Below are positions 7,402-15,075 of a stretch of 19,798 nt of DNA, piece by piece (positions within the stretch are counted from its first letter, which is position 1; each line of letters opens with the position of its first letter). This DNA comes from Dehalococcoidia bacterium UBA1332 (GTDB lineage Bacteria; Chloroflexota; Dehalococcoidia; Lucifugimonadales; Lucifugimonadaceae): the NCBI GenBank assembly GCA_002306745.1, contig DBSW01000114.1, positions 1 through 19,798 on the forward strand, given 5' to 3'. The notes under the pieces are model-generated. The model was not told where the DNA came from and did no database searches. It saw nothing but the letters and a program-made list of their open reading frames with translations. The position numbers and the translations under genes were made by a program.

Positions 7402-9036
7402 ATGACTATAGACGTCGCAACTGGTATCGCAAGAATACTAAAACAAGAAAAAGTACCCTGGGTGTCAACATTCCCTGTTAGCAAGGTAAACAATGCATTC
7501 GGCCGTGAAGGGCTCAAACTACTGATGATGCGAGACGACCGCTATGCCGTAAGTGTTGCAGACGCGTATTCTCGTATTAACAACGGAAACAAAATCGGGG
7601 TGTGCACGTTCTCTGGTGGTGTGAACGCAGCAGGCGAACAGGTTGCCTACTCTGGAATCGCTCAGGCATATGAAGATAATTCACCAGTGCTGTGCATCGT
7701 CGACGCAGTACCAGCCGGTTCAACAGAAAACACACGCTTTGATCAAAATGCGAGCTTACGAGGAGTAGCAAAATGGTACGGGTACCTTGATCAACCTGAA
7801 AGAACACCAGAGTTCATGCGCCGGGCATTCACAATGCTGAGAACAGGTCGTCCCGGACCTGTAGTACTTGGCATACCAAATGCTTCCGCAAGATATGACG
7901 AAACAGTCGACCCATATCGTTCACCGAAAGGCTGGAAGTCACTCCCGGACCCAGACGATATACGCATAGCGGTCGATGAACTATTGTCCGCTAGATCTCC
8001 AATTCTATTCGTTGGGGAAGGAGTTCTATATTCAAACGCTACGGAAGAATTACAAGCTTTCGCAGAAAAAGCCAACCTGCCAGTGATCACTACACTGAAA
8101 GCCAAAGGCGCCTTTCCTGAAAACCACCCACTGTCAGTGGGTGTGCGTGGGGACCATGTTTTGAAGTTCATGAACGAAGCTGATCTTGTGTTCGCGGTAG
8201 GAGCAAGTATTTCACCAGGTCGATTCGGTCATGGGATCCCTGATGCAAACAAAAAGAAGATAATCCAATGCAACATCGATGAGTACGATGTAAACCGTAT
8301 GTACGCAACTCATCATGCCATCATCGGAGACGCTCGTTCAACACTTTCGTCTTTGGTGGCCTCATTAGCGGAATCTATCCGACCAGATGTAGCGCCAAAT
8401 GTAAAATCAATAAAAGATGAAGCTATGACACAGTACCGCGAGGTCATGGAATCAGATGCAAAGCCGATTAACCCATACCGGGTATACGGCGATTTGATGA
8501 AAGTTCTAGACAGAAAAAATTCATTCGTAACACACGAGTCGGGTAATACACGTGACCAGCTTAGCACCGCATACGAAACGCTCATACCGCGCGGATTTCT
8601 TGGCTGGGGCAATGTCTCCTCTCTTGGATACAGTTTTCCGGCAGTAACCGCAGCGAAACTTGCCCACCCAGACAGAGAATGTGTAGCAGTAATTGGGGAT
8701 GCAGCCTTAAGCTACATGCTAGGAAACCTTGAAGTTTTAAGCCGACTTAAGATCGGAATTACCATCGTCCACATAAACAATGGAGGATTTTCGGGATACG
8801 GACCAGGATTCTGGGGAGAAGGCCATGATCCATATACTTTTGACGTCTTAGGCTCCGAGGACATAAATATGACAGCAGCAATCGAACAAATCGGTTGGAA
8901 AACTGAACGAGTTACCGAACCTGATTATGTTTCAGCGGCACTGTCACGTGCTTTGAAACATAATCAAAAGAATCAACCGGCTTATATCGAAATCATCGCA
9001 AGCCAATATCCGATCTACGGTGATTGGGCAGGATAA
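7402..9036 (+). CDS. Thiamine-diphosphate-dependent enzyme (acetolactate synthase-like fold), paralogue 1
   Basis: A 544-residue member of the TPP-dependent decarboxylase/carboligase superfamily, with Pyr, central and PP domains in order. The diphosphate/Mg motif is in the PP domain: GD at 432-433 and NN at 459-460. The usual activating glutamate of the Pyr domain (R-H-E-Q-G in acetolactate synthase) falls in RDDRYAVSVADAYSR, so position 46 is Asp and the following Gln is Arg. This is unlike its paralogue at 13122-14768, which keeps Glu. ATG 7402 has GGAG at 7390-7393, 8 bases upstream. It shares NPYR, a T/H-x-x-G-x-x-RDQ motif and GWG-x-x-x-x-LGY with the paralogue. The substrate is unknown; a role in cleaving 2-oxo acids is possible. 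It ends 28 bases from the convergent dioxygenase gene. Confidence 0.85.
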   Translation: MTIDVATGIARILKQEKVPWVSTFPVSKVNNAFGREGLKLLMMRDDRYAVSVADAYSRINNGNKIGVCTFSGGVNAAGEQVAYSGIAQAYEDNSPVLCIVDAVPAGSTENTRFDQNASLRGVAKWYGYLDQPERTPEFMRRAFTMLRTGRPGPVVLGIPNASARYDETVDPYRSPKGWKSLPDPDDIRIAVDELLSARSPILFVGEGVLYSNATEELQAFAEKANLPVITTLKAKGAFPENHPLSVGVRGDHVLKFMNEADLVFAVGASISPGRFGHGIPDANKKKIIQCNIDEYDVNRMYATHHAIIGDARSTLSSLVASLAESIRPDVAPNVKSIKDEAMTQYREVMESDAKPINPYRVYGDLMKVLDRKNSFVTHESGNTRDQLSTAYETLIPRGFLGWGNVSSLGYSFPAVTAAKLAHPDRECVAVIGDAALSYMLGNLEVLSRLKIGITIVHINNGGFSGYGPGFWGEGHDPYTFDVLGSEDINMTAAIEQIGWKTERVTEPDYVSAALSRALKHNQKNQPAYIEIIASQYPIYGDWAG

Positions 9037-9064
9037 TTACTCACATATGCAATAACGCAATAAA

Positions 9065-9946
9065 TTATGTGGGCTTTACTTCCTCAAAGTGCGTCATACT
9101 AAGCTGTTCCTGAATCTCGAAAATAGACCCTTTATCATCCGGCTTCGGCTCAGCGAGCCTCACTGGCGCCCCATTAAATCTTGGAATATTGGTGCCAGAT
9201 CCTCGAAGCATATCAGCCTGCCACTTATTCCAGTCACCATATCCACCTATCGGGAATGCGTCCGCAGCAGCGTATCCCATAAGCAATAACCTTCTGGAAT
9301 TCTGTGACATGTTTGGTGCAGATCCATGTAGCGCACGTACGTGGTGTAGAGATATGTCACCCTCGTTCAAAATAATTTGACCGGCAGAATCCATGTCAAC
9401 GTCTGACATCTGCACAGCTCCGACAAATACACCATTTTCATGATGATCATATGCAGGTCCCTTATGTGAACCTGGAACAACCATAAGTGCACCATTTTCA
9501 ACGGTCATTGGATCAATAGCTACTCCAACTTCAAGAATGTCGTCATTGGTGGCGGGGTAAAAACCCCAATCTGTGTGCCATTCAACCTGAGCACCTCCAC
9601 CTGGAGCCTTGTTATTAAGCTTAGTGTGATGATGACGAATATTTGGACCTATCAACTGTTCGAGAATATCCAGAAGTTTAGAATTACGCATCGCTCTGTT
9701 ATAAGCATCATGATGAAGATGTGGATTTTTTATTCGCCGTAATTTAGGCGTCTTGCTTGAATGCCCAGCCTTTAGATCAATATCGAAAACATCTGTATGA
9801 TCCGTAGCTTCAGCTGACTTTTTTACAAATTCGTCAGTTACTTCTTGAAGTTCTCGAACTTCTGAGGGTGTATACACCTCCCTAACAGCGATGTATCCAT
9901 CTCGGTTATATTGATCAACTTGCTCTTGTGTCAGTATCTTAGCCAT
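9065..9946 (-). CDS. Phytanoyl-CoA dioxygenase (PhyH) family Fe(II)/2-oxoglutarate oxygenase
   Basis: A 293-residue cytoplasmic non-haem iron oxygenase. The facial triad is visible as HTD in VEWHTDWGF (H124, D126) and H207 in ALHGSAPN. R218/R219 in NSRRLLL is suitably placed to bind the 2-oxoglutarate carboxylate. ENGALMVVPGSHKGP (from about residue 150) is a typical PhyH strand-loop. The N-terminus (LTQEQVDQYNRDGYIAVREV) is the usual start of the family. ATG 9946 has AGGAAG just upstream. PhyH proteins hydroxylate very varied small molecules, so the substrate cannot be read from the sequence. Its neighbours, a TPP enzyme and an enolase-superfamily dehydratase, suggest breakdown of an oxygenated organic acid. 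Confidence 0.92.
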   Translation of the reverse strand: MAKILTQEQVDQYNRDGYIAVREVYTPSEVRELQEVTDEFVKKSAEATDHTDVFDIDLKAGHSSKTPKLRRIKNPHLHHDAYNRAMRNSKLLDILEQLIGPNIRHHHTKLNNKAPGGGAQVEWHTDWGFYPATNDDILEVGVAIDPMTVENGALMVVPGSHKGPAYDHHENGVFVGAVQMSDVDMDSAGQIILNEGDISLHHVRALHGSAPNMSQNSRRLLLMGYAAADAFPIGGYGDWNKWQADMLRGSGTNIPRFNGAPVRLAEPKPDDKGSIFEIQEQLSMTHFEEVKPT

Positions 9947-10124
9947 AAGCTTCCTTGTTAGACAGTTACTAGGAACTCACAATTATGCGTATGCGGAAGT
10001 TTAGTCGCATGTTATCAACCCGGCAAGACTAACCAAGATGTCAATACCAAATCAAGAATATCGTTATTGAAATCCAGACATCACCAAATAATATCGACTC
10101 GCCTGCAATTCTTAAAACGAGCTC

Positions 10125-11300
10125 TTACTCGGGCTGTCCTCTTTTTGCCCAATTTGCGTTAACGAACATGTTTAAACCGGGATCAGCAATTACGCCGGCA
10201 TCAGTGTAGTCGGGCGGATTGGAATGTATGAAGTCTTCATCTAAATCGACACCCCAACCAGGTTTATCAGGAATTGGAAAATAACCATCTATGACTTCCG
10301 GGTAATTTGAACCAGCTTGTTTCACATGTGGATCAGCAAAATCGTTGAAATGTTCCAGGATCTTTGCATTACGAAGTGTTAAACACAAGTGAAGTGCTGC
10401 CATAGTGGAGATAATTCCGCCAACATTATGAGGGGCAACCATAATCGAGTAACTCTCAGCAGTTGAAGCAATTTTCTTCGTTTCGAGAATGCCACCTGAC
10501 TGGGTAATATCAGTCTGCAACACATCGACATTCTGTGAGCCCCAAATCTCACGAAACTCTGGGGCACCATAGAGCCGTTCTCCGGTAGCTATTGGTAGTG
10601 GTGTGTGCTGTCTAACCGAAGTTAATGCAGGGGTATCACCCGGACGCACTGGTTCCTCTATCCAACCAATGTTGTATTTCTCAATGTGTCGAGCTATCTC
10701 ACGCGCTTGAACCGGTGCAAAACGCCCATGCATTTCGATCATAATCTGAGCGCGTGTGCCGGCTATATTCGCTACCGCTTCAATTAAATCAAGGGATCGA
10801 AAAAATTCTGGCCGCTCAAGCTCCATGTCACCATTCCCGAACGGATCAAATTTCATTCCTAAGTAACCGCGATCAACAACCTTACGAGCAGCTTCAGCGA
10901 ATGCCGCAGGCGTCCGTTCGACCGTATACCAGCCGTTAGCATATGCTGGAATACGATCCTTTACCTGACCACCTAATAGTTTGTAAACAGGCTGACCAGT
11001 CTTCTTCCCAATGATGTCCCAAAACGCCAGTTCTACGAGAGCTAGACCGGTGTACACGACTTCACCCGGCTTACCAAAATCTAACAACGTGAAACGTCGA
11101 TAAAGAGCTTCAATGTCAAAGGGATCATGACCTATAAAGTGTCTTTCTACATCTTTCAAATATTGGGTTACCGTGTGGGTTTTTCCAAGGACACGCGCCT
11201 CTCCAACGCCAATAATTCCTTCGTCGGTCTCAATCACACAGTAGGTAAGATTCCGCCAAGGAGTACCCAAGACCATAGTTCTAAATCCAGTAGTCTTCAT
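10125..11300 (-). CDS. Enolase-superfamily dehydratase, mandelate racemase/muconate lactonizing subgroup
   Basis: A 391-residue protein with the capping domain (about 1-120) and the (beta/alpha)7-beta barrel. Barrel residues: K150 in GMKFDPFG; metal ligands E189 in IMIEMHGRF, E215 in WIEEPV and E241 in ATGERLY; D264 in LQTDITQSGG and H291 in APHNVGG, which form the Asp-His dyad of the mandelate racemase subgroup; and E316 in EHFNDF. This layout matches acid-sugar dehydratases such as galactonate dehydratase, including the His two residues after the first ligand, so a dehydratase is more likely than a racemase. The first ligand is Glu rather than the more common Asp. The start is not certain: ATG 11300 has only a weak purine stretch before it, but an in-frame stop lies shortly upstream. 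Confidence 0.9.
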   Translation of the reverse strand: MKTTGFRTMVLGTPWRNLTYCVIETDEGIIGVGEARVLGKTHTVTQYLKDVERHFIGHDPFDIEALYRRFTLLDFGKPGEVVYTGLALVELAFWDIIGKKTGQPVYKLLGGQVKDRIPAYANGWYTVERTPAAFAEAARKVVDRGYLGMKFDPFGNGDMELERPEFFRSLDLIEAVANIAGTRAQIMIEMHGRFAPVQAREIARHIEKYNIGWIEEPVRPGDTPALTSVRQHTPLPIATGERLYGAPEFREIWGSQNVDVLQTDITQSGGILETKKIASTAESYSIMVAPHNVGGIISTMAALHLCLTLRNAKILEHFNDFADPHVKQAGSNYPEVIDGYFPIPDKPGWGVDLDEDFIHSNPPDYTDAGVIADPGLNMFVNANWAKRGQPE

Positions 11301-11434
11301 GCTGCTCTCATTATCGTGTTACTAATTGGAAATTTGACGGCGCATCCCGTCTGAGAAAATTGACTGGACTATTCTAAGCGCTGTAGGAGCAGAGTTGTTG
11401 TAGGTTATCTCGTAAATCTAACTTGAACGTTGGT

Positions 11435-12019
11435 TTAGGAATGATGACCGGCTGCGCCGTCAAAAAGAAAATCTGCAGAACTTTCCGGTAAATGCAATCG
11501 GAAATAATCGTCTTCTCCCGGCATCCACTCACGCACCAATTTAGACCTCATGCCCTGACCATCCCGTTTTAAAAGGCGCTGTAACCTCAGCCCGCGTGAA
11601 CAGTCAACCCATATTTTAATATTCAGTGCATCCCTCAGATCCTTTCGAAGAGCAGATACGCCTTCAACGATGACAAGACTCGCAGGTAAAACCTCAAACC
11701 AATCACCTCGCTGGCCGGTATTCCAAAAATACCGTCTGTATCGAACAGGATTGCGGCTCCGCAAGCGTTCGATCACTTGATCATGGAAAATGCTGGAACG
11801 CCAAGTCAGATCCAAACTCCAATCCCCAAAATCATCTATATGGACGATCGTTGCATCCTTGAGGCAGTTTTCAATCGAATGCGCTAACAGGGACTTACCT
11901 GATCCACTAAACCCATCGATACCAACAAACATCACCTCCTCGCTCATAGACTCAGAGGCATGTTTGATTTCATTAACTATCGCAGTAAAAGAGGAATAAT
12001 GCTTTTGAGTATCTGACAT
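11435..12019 (-). CDS. Uridine kinase-like P-loop NTPase
   Basis: A 194-residue P-loop kinase-fold protein. The Walker A motif GFSGSGKS is at residues 36-43, preceded by a hydrophobic strand (VMFVGID). VHIDDF follows, like the acidic base position of uridine kinase, and SLVIVEGVSAL is the Walker B-like strand. An Arg-rich stretch (RGLRLQRLLKRDGQ) could be the lid. It resembles the uridine kinase/phosphoribulokinase family, but the substrate cannot be read from the sequence. It lies 134 bases upstream of the dehydratase gene on the same strand, so the two could share a transcript. No Shine-Dalgarno is evident before ATG 12019. Confidence 0.8.
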   Translation of the reverse strand: MSDTQKHYSSFTAIVNEIKHASESMSEEVMFVGIDGFSGSGKSLLAHSIENCLKDATIVHIDDFGDWSLDLTWRSSIFHDQVIERLRSRNPVRYRRYFWNTGQRGDWFEVLPASLVIVEGVSALRKDLRDALNIKIWVDCSRGLRLQRLLKRDGQGMRSKLVREWMPGEDDYFRLHLPESSADFLFDGAAGHHS

Positions 12020-12108
12020 ATCAGTACTTTAGTGGGAACATATCGCAAATGCTAATCGGACTTTGATAAATTCTCGAGACCTTTGTATGAGCAAATTCGG
12101 AGATTTCC

Positions 12109-13065
12109 ATGCCACTTCACCCGCAAGTAAAAGAACTGATGCAAAAACGCACCGCCCTGGATTTACCAGATAATCACAGGGTATCCCCAGAAGAAGCTCG
12201 TGCCAACGCGAGAAGGGGGAAACAAGCAATCCCTACAGTCAAAGAGCCAATTGGAGATATTTCTGAACGGCATATTCCTGGACCTGCAGACGACATAACT
12301 GTCCGAATTTACCGACCGGATACACAAGGGCCTCAACCACTAATAATGTTTTTTCACGGCGGCGGTTGGGTCATCGGCGATCTCGACACCGAAGATTCAA
12401 TATCACGCGGACTAGTAAATCGTGTAAACGCTGTCCTAATTTCGGTCGATTATCGCTTAGCACCTGAACATAGATTTCCTGCTGCTGTAGAGGATTGCTA
12501 CGCAGCAACTATTTGGGCAGTTGAAAATTCCCAAGAGCTAGTTATTGATTCTTCCCGGCTAGCGGTCGCCGGAACCTCAGCAGGAGGCAATCTGTCGGCA
12601 GCGGTTTGCCAAATTGCACGAGATCGATGTGGCCCGGAGATTAACCATCAGGTACTTTTTTGTCCTGTGATCGATAGCAGCTTAAACCGTAAATCTGCAA
12701 TCGATAATGCCGAAGGCTATAGCCTTACCACAAAGGGAATGAAATGGTTTTGGGATCAGTACATTGGACCTAACGGTAATGGGCACCACCCATACGCGTC
12801 CGTTATAAATGCTAATGATCTTTCTAACCTGCCCGATGCGACCGTCATCGCCGCTGAATACGACCCGCTGCTAGATGAAGCCGCTGATTACGCAAGTGCC
12901 CTTACAGCAGCCGGAAACGATGTAACCTACAGCGAGTACAAAGGGATGATTCACGGATTTAATGGATCATTCGGTCTGATCGACGACGCCGTTAAAGCCT
13001 GTGAACAGGTAGCGTCTCGAATTCTATACTCGTTTAACAAAAATAAAGCAGATAAGACGCACTAA
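12109..13065 (+). CDS. Alpha/beta hydrolase, hormone-sensitive lipase-type esterase
   Basis: A 318-residue esterase. The oxyanion-hole motif HGGGW is at 83-87. The nucleophile S157 is in GTSAGGN, the acid D252 in EYDPL and the base H282 in GMIHGF, giving the complete HSL (family IV) triad. SVDYRLAPEHRFPAAVED is the usual HSL stretch after the nucleophile-domain strand. It has no signal peptide, so it acts in the cytoplasm, probably on short acyl esters or lactones. ATG 12109 has GGAG at 12099-12102, 6 bases upstream. It is divergent from the kinase gene with an 89-base gap; TTGATA at 12063-12068 and TATGAG at 12086-12091 (17-base spacing) could be a promoter, but the hexamers are too weak to list. 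Confidence 0.93.
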   Translation: MPLHPQVKELMQKRTALDLPDNHRVSPEEARANARRGKQAIPTVKEPIGDISERHIPGPADDITVRIYRPDTQGPQPLIMFFHGGGWVIGDLDTEDSISRGLVNRVNAVLISVDYRLAPEHRFPAAVEDCYAATIWAVENSQELVIDSSRLAVAGTSAGGNLSAAVCQIARDRCGPEINHQVLFCPVIDSSLNRKSAIDNAEGYSLTTKGMKWFWDQYIGPNGNGHHPYASVINANDLSNLPDATVIAAEYDPLLDEAADYASALTAAGNDVTYSEYKGMIHGFNGSFGLIDDAVKACEQVASRILYSFNKNKADKTH

Positions 13066-13089
13066 TTCCACTATAGCGTTATAGATGAA

Positions 13090-13120
13090 AACTGTGAAAA
13101 GAAATCAAGATCTTTCAGTT
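13090..13120. terminator. Possible bidirectional hairpin between convergent genes
   Basis: AACTG-TGA-AAAGA (13090-13102) can pair with TCTTT-CAGTT (13111-13120) as a ten-pair stem with a 3-base bulge and an 8-base loop. It lies immediately after the stop of the minus-strand TPP enzyme and 25 bases after the stop of the esterase, where a shared terminator would be expected. On the minus strand it is followed by TTTTCATC, a weak T-rich tail; on the plus strand there is no T run. The stem is AT-rich, so the call is tentative. Confidence 0.3.
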
Positions 13121-13121
13121 A

Positions 13122-14768
13122 CTAATCAGAATACGTTGAAAATTTCAGTTCCTGCTGGGTTTTAACATCGATAAGAACGCTCTGCCCGTCATCAAAGTTT
13201 ATTTGCCTAGCTTTAGTGAGTGCTGGACCAATTTCCGCAGGATCCTCGACCTTGATGCCGATTCCGCCAAGTGCCTCTGCCACCGCAGCATAATCACCAG
13301 TCATGTTTCCTGCACCAAATTCGCCCATCGCAGTTGGCAATGACCGGTTGTACCCACCCATCGTCCCGTTGTTCAGAAGAATAGTGGTGATTGGAGCACC
13401 CGCACGATTAGCCGTTTCTAAATCTAACCCAGACATTCCAAACGCTGCGTCCCCCATAAAGTTGACACAAAACTTCGCCGGATCGGCAATCTTAGCGCCT
13501 ATCATCAGAGGGATTCCATAACCTAAATGTGTGCTTTTACCCCAACCGATATAGCTATGAGGAAGTGTAGCTGTATAAAACGGCATCACCTGATCGCGCG
13601 GGTGACCCGCATCATGCGTAAAAACAGTTGTCTCATGATCTACAGCCTTATTAATCTCATGCACTAAACGGTAAGGATTAATTGGACGCATATCAGAGTT
13701 CAGTAGGCTATCCCATTCGTCCAGCCACTCCTGCTTAACTTCAGCTATCGCTTCCTGTACCGACATATCAATCTTTCGCCCTTCATCACCAATCTGTCCT
13801 TTAATTTCATCGACCATCATGCAGAGTGTCTTACGTGCGTCACCAACCATCCCAATGTCAGTAGGGTATTCCTTGTTTATGTCAGCCGAGTTGTTAGTTG
13901 AATGAATCAGGGTTTTGCCATCGGGTATATCTATTCCATAGTTGGTTTTAGTAAGACTCGACCCAATGCAAAAAATAACGTCACTACTCTTCAACCATTC
14001 CCACACTGCCTTCGGCGCGGTTCGATTAGCAGCACCAAGCGACAACGGATGCCGCTCATCTATCGCTGATTTGCCAGGCATTGTGGTAATGACCGGAATT
14101 TGAGAAAGCTCAGCGAATTCTGTCAATTTGTCTGAAGCGGAGGAGTAAAGTACTCCTTGACCGGCCCAAATAACAGGTTTTTTAGCATTAATCAGAGCCT
14201 TGACCGCAGCACGTAATTCTGACTTTGATGGAGCCGTAACATAAGACTCAGGGGTCCCAAATTCGTCGATGTTAGAAACTTCTTCTCCCATAACATCTCG
14301 CTGCATTTCTAACATAACAGGACCAGGGCGGCCATTCTTAAGTTCTGAAATCGCTTGTCGCATCAATCCCGAAATGCGCTCTGAATTGTTAATCGATCCG
14401 GTCCATTTCATTATGTGTGCATAGTTTTGAGGTGCTGAGAAATTAGGTTTTGTATCGGTTTTATCTGTTCCAGGAGCGTCCGGCAGGAACAAAATCGGTA
14501 CTCCATCTGCCCATGCTTGCGCGAAACCACCGAACGCATTTTCAACTCCGGGGCCGCCTTGGCATGCGAACACACCGTATTGCCCTTTTTCTGCCATTAA
14601 TCTTGAAAATCCATCCGCCGCCATAATCCCACCGCGTTCCTGGCGAAACACTATGGGGCGAATCCCTTGTTTCGCTACCGCTTCGATCAACGGATTAGCA
14701 GGAAAACAAGCCAACCACTCAAAGCCCTGATTCTTAAGAATTCTGGCAATTGCGTCGTAGCCGTTCAT
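13122..14768 (-). CDS. Thiamine-diphosphate-dependent enzyme (acetolactate synthase-like fold), paralogue 2
   Basis: A 548-residue paralogue of the TPP enzyme at 7402-9036 with the same domain order. Here the activating glutamate is kept (FRQERGGIMAADGFSR; E44 from this start). The PP domain has GDAAFGMSGLDLE followed by LLNNG, the cofactor diphosphate/Mg motif. It shares NPYR, HDAG-x-PRDQ and GWGKSTHLGYG with paralogue 1. An ATG at 14774 would add two residues, but AGGAG at 14776-14780 lies only one base from it and seven bases from the ATG at 14768, so I prefer 14768. The reaction is unknown: acetolactate synthase-like, benzoylformate decarboxylase-like and sulfoacetaldehyde acetyltransferase-like roles all use this fold. 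There are no transmembrane segments. Confidence 0.87.
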   Translation of the reverse strand: MNGYDAIARILKNQGFEWLACFPANPLIEAVAKQGIRPIVFRQERGGIMAADGFSRLMAEKGQYGVFACQGGPGVENAFGGFAQAWADGVPILFLPDAPGTDKTDTKPNFSAPQNYAHIMKWTGSINNSERISGLMRQAISELKNGRPGPVMLEMQRDVMGEEVSNIDEFGTPESYVTAPSKSELRAAVKALINAKKPVIWAGQGVLYSSASDKLTEFAELSQIPVITTMPGKSAIDERHPLSLGAANRTAPKAVWEWLKSSDVIFCIGSSLTKTNYGIDIPDGKTLIHSTNNSADINKEYPTDIGMVGDARKTLCMMVDEIKGQIGDEGRKIDMSVQEAIAEVKQEWLDEWDSLLNSDMRPINPYRLVHEINKAVDHETTVFTHDAGHPRDQVMPFYTATLPHSYIGWGKSTHLGYGIPLMIGAKIADPAKFCVNFMGDAAFGMSGLDLETANRAGAPITTILLNNGTMGGYNRSLPTAMGEFGAGNMTGDYAAVAEALGGIGIKVEDPAEIGPALTKARQINFDDGQSVLIDVKTQQELKFSTYSD

Positions 14769-15075
14769 ATACATACTCCTGGACCGATAACTTGTTTATA
14801 TCTCAGACTCACCTACAAACCTATCTTAACGATGGATGAAACACCGCGAGTGTAGACCTAGTAAATAAGGTAAGCAATGAAATATAGCTCTCAAGAACAA
14901 CTTTGGGAAACACACTAAATTACGCACAAAAAATTCTAGGAATTAAGACAGCCAACTTCGTTAGAGTCATACGATATGCGCAAATGAAGACGGTAGCCGA
15001 ACGGTTCTGAGAACACATCACCATGATTAAAGCCACCGTCAAAGCCCGAATAACACCGGGGAGATATAGATTTAA
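14769..15075. other. Divergent intergenic region between TPP enzyme 2 and ftsZ
   Basis: 307 bases without a recognisable gene. They hold the ribosome binding site of TPP enzyme 2 at one end and GGGGAG at 15058-15063 before ftsZ at the other. Two overlapping small palindromes, GAAC-G-GTTC (14999-15007) and GTTCT-G-AGAAC (15004-15014), lie about 60-75 bases upstream of the ftsZ start. I could not place a convincing -35/-10 pair for either gene, and the longer frames here are antisense or out-of-frame shadows. Confidence 0.5.
14776..14780 (-). promoter_or_regulatory. Ribosome binding site deciding the start of TPP enzyme 2
   Basis: AGGAG on the minus strand is 7 bases upstream of the ATG at 14768 and only 1 base upstream of the in-frame ATG at 14774. 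The spacing favours the downstream start. Confidence 0.65.

Noticed and set aside
7791..8171. 126-codon minus-strand frame inside TPP enzyme 1
   Set aside because: Antisense shadow of a well-supported gene, with biased composition and no recognisable motif.
9042..9071. CACATA/TATGTG repeat between TPP enzyme 1 and the dioxygenase
   Set aside because: Six pairs with an 18-base AT-rich loop overlapping a stop codon; not stable enough for a terminator.
11336..11351. GACGG/CCGTC hairpin upstream of the dehydratase
   Set aside because: Five GC-rich pairs could be a weak terminator or attenuator between kinase and dehydratase, but there is no T run on the minus strand and no other support.
11935..11950. 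AGGAGGTG followed by ATG inside the kinase gene (minus strand)
   Set aside because: It looks like a strong ribosome binding site but abuts the ATG and codes for Glu-Glu-Val-Met just before the Walker A strand; starting there would remove the N-terminal helix usual in the family.
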